In this document: piece after piece, positions 59,422-64,000 of the stretch
How the letters are laid out: each line of letters starts with the position of its first letter
Numbering within the stretch: the first letter of the stretch is position 1
Assembly: GCA_030427205.1 (NCBI GenBank)
Contig: JAUHXC010000012.1
Location: forward strand, 186,001-250,000
Origin: a bacterium
GTDB lineage: Bacteria; Myxococcota_A; Bradymonadia; UBA7976; UBA1532
Length of the DNA stretch: 64,000 bases
Direction of reading: 5' to 3'
Made by a program: the position numbers and the translations under genes
The notes under the pieces: generated by a model
Told to the model about the DNA's origin: nothing
What the model saw: the letters and a program-made list of their open reading frames with translations, nothing else
Database searches by the model: none

Positions 59422-60507
59422 ATGATACCCACCCCCCACGCGGGCGGCCGCCGGCTGCTCTGTCTCGGCCTGACGGCCGCGCTGCTCTCGCTGGCATGTC
59501 CGGCGGCGGCGCACGACGCCGGCGAAGCGCGGCTCGATGTGCGGGTCGACGGCGAGACCGTGGCCATCGATCTGACGCTGGCCCGGGTCGACGCCCTCGA
59601 TCTCATCGGCCTCGAGCCGGCCGAGGCCCCGCCCGACGCCTCGCTGCTGCCCGCGCTGCGGGTGGCGATGCCCCAGTGGCTGGTGCTCGAGGCGCCCGCG
59701 CCGTGTCCGTGGTCGGCGGTGAAGGTCGAGCCGAGCGGTCTCAAGGGGTTGCAGGTGACCGCCCGCGCGACGTGCGCCGGCGCGACGGCGCTCGATTGGC
59801 GCGCGGCCCGCCATCCGCGCATCGCGCTGCGGGCGGTGGGCACCTTGCATCGCGGCGCCGAGCCCGCGGCGTTCACCCTCGGCAAGCTCGATCCGCCGCT
59901 GCGCCTCGCCGAGGTGCCGGGCCTGGGCGCGTTCGTGCTCTCGGGGGTCGAGCACATCCTCATCGGCTGGGATCACCTGGCGTTCCTGCTGGCGATCCTG
60001 CTCGGCTGCAGCACGCTGCGCCGGGTGCTCGCGGTGGTGACCGCCTTCACCGTGGCCCACAGCATCACCCTCGCCCTGGGCGCGACCGGTGTGCTCGTGC
60101 TGCCGTCGGGGCCGGTCGAGGCGGTCATCGCCCTCTCCATCGCCATCGCCGCCGCCCTCGGCTTGCAGCGCCTGCGCGCCGGTACGCTCGACCACCCGGG
60201 GCGGGAGCCGGCGGTCGCCGGTGGCCTGTGGCCCGCGCTCGCGGTGTGCTTCGGCTTCGGCCTGGTGCACGGTCTGGGCTTCGCTGGCCTGCTCGTGGAG
60301 ATGCTGCCCCGGGACGCCGGCCGGCTGGGTCCCCTGCTCGGGTTCAACCTGGGCGTCGAGCTGGGTCAGGTGGCGGTCGTGGGGCTGCTCTTCCCGCTGC
60401 TGGCGGCTCTCGGGCGCCGGCCGACCGGTCGGCGGGTCATCGGCGCGCTGCTCGCGGGCCTCGCCGCGCTGGGTACTCTGGTGACGCTGCTCCGAATATT
60501 GGGGTGA
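59422..60507 (+). CDS. HupE/UreJ-family membrane protein
   Basis: 361 residues with a signal peptide (ALLSLACPAAAHDAGEARL), a 130-residue periplasmic domain and about six C-terminal membrane segments. GVEHILIGWDHLAFLLA and TAFTVAHSITLALG, with FGLVHGLGFAG later, are the His-bearing motifs of the HupE/UreJ family (second subfamily). These are proposed nickel or cobalt permeases associated with hydrogenase or urease; no such enzyme genes are visible here. GGAG lies 7 nt before the ATG. The metal role is family-based inference. Confidence 0.85.
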   Translation: MIPTPHAGGRRLLCLGLTAALLSLACPAAAHDAGEARLDVRVDGETVAIDLTLARVDALDLIGLEPAEAPPDASLLPALRVAMPQWLVLEAPAPCPWSAVKVEPSGLKGLQVTARATCAGATALDWRAARHPRIALRAVGTLHRGAEPAAFTLGKLDPPLRLAEVPGLGAFVLSGVEHILIGWDHLAFLLAILLGCSTLRRVLAVVTAFTVAHSITLALGATGVLVLPSGPVEAVIALSIAIAAALGLQRLRAGTLDHPGREPAVAGGLWPALAVCFGFGLVHGLGFAGLLVEMLPRDAGRLGPLLGFNLGVELGQVAVVGLLFPLLAALGRRPTGRRVIGALLAGLAALGTLVTLLRILG

Positions 60508-60612
60508 TTCAGTAACATCAGCGGCGCAGTCTACCGACGTCACAAAATGTCACCTTGATCGAAAGGCCCGAATGCAGTCTGCTGCGAATGCAATCCCGGG
60601 GGGAGAGAGCAC

Positions 60613-63432
60613 ATGATTTCGAAGCATCGGCTGGTATGGGTCGTCCTCTGCGCAGGTCTGCTGCTGGTGGCGGGCTGTGATGACGAGCCGTCTGATCTCG
60701 TCGTCGACATGGGTGGCGAGGGTGAGGGCGAAGGTGAGGGCGAAGGTGAGGGCGAGGGCGAGGGTGAGGGCGAAGGCGAAGGCGAGGGTGAGGGCGAAGG
60801 CGAGGGCGAGGGCGAAGGTGAGGGCGAGGGCGAAGGCGAGGGTGAGGGCGAAGGCGAGGGTGAGGGTGAGGGCGAGGACCTGGAAGCCAACTGCCAGGCC
60901 TACTGCGCGCTGATGGTCGAGAACTGCCCCGACAGCTACCCGGCCGAGGTCGACTGCATGGCGGTCTGCCGCACCTTGCCCAACGACGGCGAAGACGGCG
61001 CCATGGACGGCAACTCGATCCAGTGCCGGACGTACCACGCCGGCGTGGCCGCCGACGACGCCGCCCTGCATTGCCCGCACGCCGGCGCGAGCGGCGGCGG
61101 GGCCTGCGGCACCTACTGCGAGGCCTACTGCAGCATCATCGAAGACAGCTGCCCCGATACCTACCCCGACACCGCGGCCTGCGAGGCCGAGTGCGCCGCG
61201 CTGCCCCAGGACGGCGAGCCGGACACCACCGCCGGTGACTCGGTGCAGTGCCGCATCTATCACGGCAGCTTCCCCGCCCTGGGCGATCCGGCGACGCACT
61301 GCGCGCACGCGAGCCCGACCGGCGGCGACGCCTGCGGCGAGTACTGCGAGGTCTACTGCAACCGCATCGAGGCCAACTGCGAGGGGCTCTACCCCGACCG
61401 CGACACCTGCATGACCTTCTGCGAGCAGATCCCGCTCGACGGTCAGCCGGGCGATACCGACGGCAACAGCATCCAGTGCCGCATCTACCACGGCACCGTG
61501 CCGGCCCAGGGCGACCCCGACCTGCACTGCCCGCACGCCTTCTTCGACGGCGGCGGCGTCTGCGGCACCTGGTGCGAGAACTACTGCGATCGGGTCGAGG
61601 CCAACTGCGACGGGCGGCTGGGCTACCCCGACCGCATCGCCTGCATGGACACCTGCGAGGCTTTCCCCACCGACGGCGAGACCGGCGCGATCGACGGCAA
61701 CTCGGTGCAGTGCCGCATCTACCACGCCAGCGCGCCCAGCGCGTTGGATCCCGACCTGCACTGCCCGCACGCCGGCGCCAGCAGCGCGATGGACGTCTGC
61801 GGCACCGCCTGCGAGGGCTACTGCAGCCAGATGGCCACCCACTGCCCCGACAGCTACGGCAGCGTCGAGGCCTGCATGACCGCCTGTGAAGTCATCCCGG
61901 CCGATGGTGAGCCGGGCGCGGTCGACGGCAACAGCGTGCAGTGCCGCACCTACCACGGCAGCTTCCCCGCCGCGGCCGACCCCATCCTGCACTGCCCGCA
62001 CGCCGGCCTGACCGGCGGCGACGTGTGCGGCGAGTACTGCGACGTCTACTGCGACTTCTTCGACGCCCACTGCGCCGAGCAGGATCCGGTCAACAACCTG
62101 GCCTGCGAGCTCAACTGCGCGGGCTACGACACCGGCGGCAACGACGGCGATACCACCGGCGACTCGGTGCAGTGCCGCATCTACCACGCCAGCTTCCCGT
62201 CTGCGGCCGATCCGGGGCTGCACTGCGCCCACGCCGCGCCCGACGGCGGCGGCGTCTGCACCGGGCCCAACCTCTGCGAAGAGTACTGCGGCCTGATGAT
62301 GGAGAACTGCGAGGGCGCCTACCCCGACTTGGACTCGTGCATGCAGGTCTGCGATCTCTTCCCCACCGACGGGGCCGACGGCGATACCGACGGCAATACG
62401 CTGCAGTGCCGCATCTACCACGCCGGCGTCGCCGCCGACGACGCCGCCCTGCACTGCCCCCACGCCAGCATGAACGGCGGCGGGGCCTGCGGCAGCCAGT
62501 GCGAGTCGTACTGCACGATCGTCTCGCAGACCTGCCCCGAGACCTTCCCCGACATGGACACCTGCATGCAGGAGTGCGGTCAGTTCCCCGACGACGCGCC
62601 GTTCGACGCGATCGACGGCGACTCGGTGCAGTGCCGGACCTACCACGCGAGCTTCCCGGCGCTCGCCGACGCCGCGCTGCATTGCCAGCACGCCACGCCC
62701 GAGGGCGGCGGCGTCTGCGGCGAGCGCTGCGACGTCTACTGCAACCGCATGGACGCCAACTGCCCCGACAGCTACCCCGACCGCGACACCTGCATGTCGG
62801 CCTGCGCGCTGTTCCCCGACGACGCGCCGGCGGGCAGCACCGACGGCGACTCGGTGCAGTGCCGCATCTACCACGGCAGCTATCCGGCTTCGCTCGACGG
62901 CGCGCTGCACTGCCCGCACGCGGGCAATACCGGCGGCGGCGTCTGCGGCGGCTACTGCGATGTGTACTGCCGGACCTACTTCGACCAGTGCGGCGAGACG
63001 GCGCCGATCTACCCCGACATGCCCTCGTGCATGGCGGCCTGCGAGGCCTTCCCCACCGACGGGGCCGACGGCGACACCGACGGCAACTCGGTGCAGTGTC
63101 GCATCTACCACGGCAGCTTCCCCGCGGCGGCTGATCCGGCGCTGCACTGCGCCCACGCCTCCATCGGCGGCGGCGGCGTCTGCGGCGGCATCTGCGACGC
63201 CTATTGCGACCAGCTCGACGCCCACTGCACCGGCGACAACGAGCAGTACCCCAGCCGGGCCGCGTGCCGGGCGGGCTGCCTCGAACTCAACCAGGACGGC
63301 CCCTTCGACGCGGTCGGCGGCGACTCGGTCCAGTGCCGGGCCTACCATGCCTCCTTCCCCGCGGCGGCCGACCCGGCGCTGCACTGCCCGCACGCGGGCT
63401 ACGACGGCGGCGGTGTCTGCGTAGACATGTAA
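60613..63432 (+). CDS. Lipoprotein with Gly-Glu spacer and eleven Cys/His-rich repeats
   Basis: 939 residues with GGGGGAGAGAGCAC before the ATG; lipobox LLLVAGC. A (GE)27 spacer (separate entry) precedes eleven repeats of about 75 residues. Each begins with a C-x3-C pair (CxxYC; NCQAYC in the first), has a further Cys six to nine residues on, then a C-x3-C pair, DGDSVQCRxYH, a variable linker, LHCPHA and GGGVC. Several Cys and His are strictly repeated, so metal binding or disulfide-rich folding is likely. QCRxYH and HCPHA are not classical CXXCH heme motifs. No known domain was recognised. It ends 11 codons after the last unit's GGGVC region without an anchor. The spacer probably extends the repeats from the outer membrane. 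Function unknown. Confidence 0.85.
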   Translation: MISKHRLVWVVLCAGLLLVAGCDDEPSDLVVDMGGEGEGEGEGEGEGEGEGEGEGEGEGEGEGEGEGEGEGEGEGEGEGEGEGEGEGEDLEANCQAYCALMVENCPDSYPAEVDCMAVCRTLPNDGEDGAMDGNSIQCRTYHAGVAADDAALHCPHAGASGGGACGTYCEAYCSIIEDSCPDTYPDTAACEAECAALPQDGEPDTTAGDSVQCRIYHGSFPALGDPATHCAHASPTGGDACGEYCEVYCNRIEANCEGLYPDRDTCMTFCEQIPLDGQPGDTDGNSIQCRIYHGTVPAQGDPDLHCPHAFFDGGGVCGTWCENYCDRVEANCDGRLGYPDRIACMDTCEAFPTDGETGAIDGNSVQCRIYHASAPSALDPDLHCPHAGASSAMDVCGTACEGYCSQMATHCPDSYGSVEACMTACEVIPADGEPGAVDGNSVQCRTYHGSFPAAADPILHCPHAGLTGGDVCGEYCDVYCDFFDAHCAEQDPVNNLACELNCAGYDTGGNDGDTTGDSVQCRIYHASFPSAADPGLHCAHAAPDGGGVCTGPNLCEEYCGLMMENCEGAYPDLDSCMQVCDLFPTDGADGDTDGNTLQCRIYHAGVAADDAALHCPHASMNGGGACGSQCESYCTIVSQTCPETFPDMDTCMQECGQFPDDAPFDAIDGDSVQCRTYHASFPALADAALHCQHATPEGGGVCGERCDVYCNRMDANCPDSYPDRDTCMSACALFPDDAPAGSTDGDSVQCRIYHGSYPASLDGALHCPHAGNTGGGVCGGYCDVYCRTYFDQCGETAPIYPDMPSCMAACEAFPTDGADGDTDGNSVQCRIYHGSFPAAADPALHCAHASIGGGGVCGGICDAYCDQLDAHCTGDNEQYPSRAACRAGCLELNQDGPFDAVGGDSVQCRAYHASFPAAADPALHCPHAGYDGGGVCVDM
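60715..60876 (+). repeat. Hexanucleotide (GGYGAR)27 repeat
   Basis: Twenty-seven perfect Gly-Glu codon pairs with synonymous variation (GGC/GGT, GAG/GAA) over 162 bp. Because the third positions vary, slippage is damped, yet the protein repeat is perfect. It encodes a stiff, acidic linker after the lipid anchor. Confidence 0.95.
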
Positions 63433-63439
63433 CGCTCGG

Positions 63440-63463
63440 CGTGCCCGCCCGTACGCGGGCACG
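63440..63463 (+). terminator. Hairpin after the Cys/His-repeat gene
   Basis: CGTGCCCGC, 6-nt loop, GCGGGCACG, beginning 8 nt after the TAA stop. A second hairpin of 9-nt arms (CGCCCACCG / CGGTGGGCG) follows at 63485-63510. No T tract; both may act together. Confidence 0.4.
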
Positions 63464-63585
63464 AGAGAGGACGACCCCTACCCCCGCCCACCGCCCGTGT
63501 TCGGTGGGCGACGACCGCCCGACGGCGCTCCGCCAGCGGCCGGCGACGTATCAAGAGCCCCGCCATCGCGCGGAGGAGAGACCAC

Positions 63586-64000
63586 ATGCGACGACGCGAA
63601 CGGCGCTTGCTGACCGTCATGCTCGCCCTCGGGGCGCTGGCGTTCAGCGGGTGTGAAGGCGCCCGAGGGCCTGCCGGCCCGGCAGGCGATGCCGGTCCGC
63701 CCGGTCCCGAGGGCCCCGAAGGCCCCGCCGGTGAAGACGGCAACGAAGGGGCAGAGGGGCCCACCGGGCCGGAGGGCCCCGAGGGTCCGGCCGGTGAACA
63801 AGGCCCGCCCGGGCTGTCGGGCGAGGACGGCGCTCAAGGCCCCGAAGGCCCGGAGGGGCCCGAGGGTCCCGAGGGTCCGGCCGGTGAGCAAGGCCCGGAG
63901 GGTCCCGCCGGTGAGCAGGGCCCCGCAGGCCCGGCCGGCGAGCAGGGCCCCGCGGGTGAGGACGGGGCCGACGGCGCACCCGGATCCGACGGGGCTCAAG
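63586..64000 (+). CDS. Collagen-like lipoprotein (3' partial)
   Basis: 138 codons are visible before the window ends. The ATG at 63586 has GGAGGAGAG about 6 nt upstream. The signal is [18 protein letters not shown] with lipobox FSGC. Directly after the Cys comes an unbroken run of Gly-X-Y triplets ([18 protein letters not shown] and so on) to the end of the window, rich in GPA, GPE, GEQ and GED. This is a bacterial collagen-like triple-helix domain on a lipid anchor. Later parts (usually a trimeric head) lie outside. It would be a trimeric surface rod; a lysyl oxidase gene occurs earlier in the window, but the visible triplets contain no Lys. Confidence 0.85.
   Translation, partial: MRRRERRLLTVMLALGALAFSGCEGARGPAGPAGDAGPPGPEGPEGPAGEDGNEGAEGPTGPEGPEGPAGEQGPPGLSGEDGAQGPEGPEGPEGPEGPAGEQGPEGPAGEQGPAGPAGEQGPAGEDGADGAPGSDGAQ

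Noticed and set aside
60550-63462. 970-codon minus-strand frame opposite the Cys/His-repeat lipoprotein
   Set aside because: Its periodicity is the mirror of the plus-strand repeats, and the Gly-Glu spacer becomes Ser-Pro or Ala-Leu repeats without a signal or ribosome site.

Overview
The window is about 70% GC and reads like chromosome from a Myxococcota (deltaproteobacterial) organism. The evidence is the density of secreted lipoproteins, MopE-type CDGxDNDCDGxxDE repeats, MYXO-CTERM-like C-termini (Cys, then a membrane segment, then Arg cluster), a Ser/Thr kinase fused to a cyclase-like domain, class III cyclases, caspase-like proteases and very few housekeeping genes. The lineage is inferred from these features. 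No rRNA, tRNA or CRISPR array was seen.

Layout. 1-5640: end of a giant Cys-rich/thrombospondin-3-type surface protein with a 126-bp tandem repeat. 5694-13312: a cyclic-nucleotide signalling cluster with two cNMP-binding proteins, a kinase/cyclase fusion with an altered DFG motif, and a double membrane cyclase laid out like an animal adenylyl cyclase. It is interrupted by one low-GC gene of unknown origin (6879-8240). 13409-19396: two caspase-like secreted proteins (one with a probable beta-barrel tail), a lipoprotein with a formylglycine-generating-enzyme (FGE)-like fold, and a PI-PLC-like lipoprotein.

19397-27222: an accessory island. It holds two coiled-coil proteins of unknown function, an excisionase-type HTH protein and three paralogous tyrosine recombinases in one orientation. 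Long intergenic stretches in the island carry degenerate arrays with a strict or near-strict 11-bp period. Array 1 (19539-19747) has 19 consecutive 11-bp units, 16 of them starting with exact CTGG. I regard this island as the best candidate for an undescribed system.

27223-44547: a SRPBCC/zinc-ribbon/cyclase-remnant protein; a VIT-vWA protein with a GlyGly-CTERM-like tail next to a rhombosortase-like protease; a c-type-heme lipoprotein; a TPR protein; a lipoprotein with a complete-looking lysyl oxidase domain; a discoidin-like secreted protein; two translationally coupled FAD oxidoreductases; and a serine-hydrolase-like lipoprotein without its SxxK motif. 44787-64000: a 1841-residue MopE-repeat protein that looks like two secreted proteins fused in frame, a SelA-like protein lacking the PLP lysine, a second VIT-vWA protein, a coupled pair of lipoproteins (MopE repeats and Kelch-like), a HupE/UreJ-like membrane protein, a lipoprotein with eleven Cys/His-rich repeats behind a Gly-Glu spacer, and the start of a collagen-like lipoprotein.

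Functionally the window is dominated by cell-surface and periplasmic display plus cyclic-nucleotide signalling. Long antisense open frames of 1 to 4.7 kb are by-products of the high GC and repetitive sequence and are not annotated.
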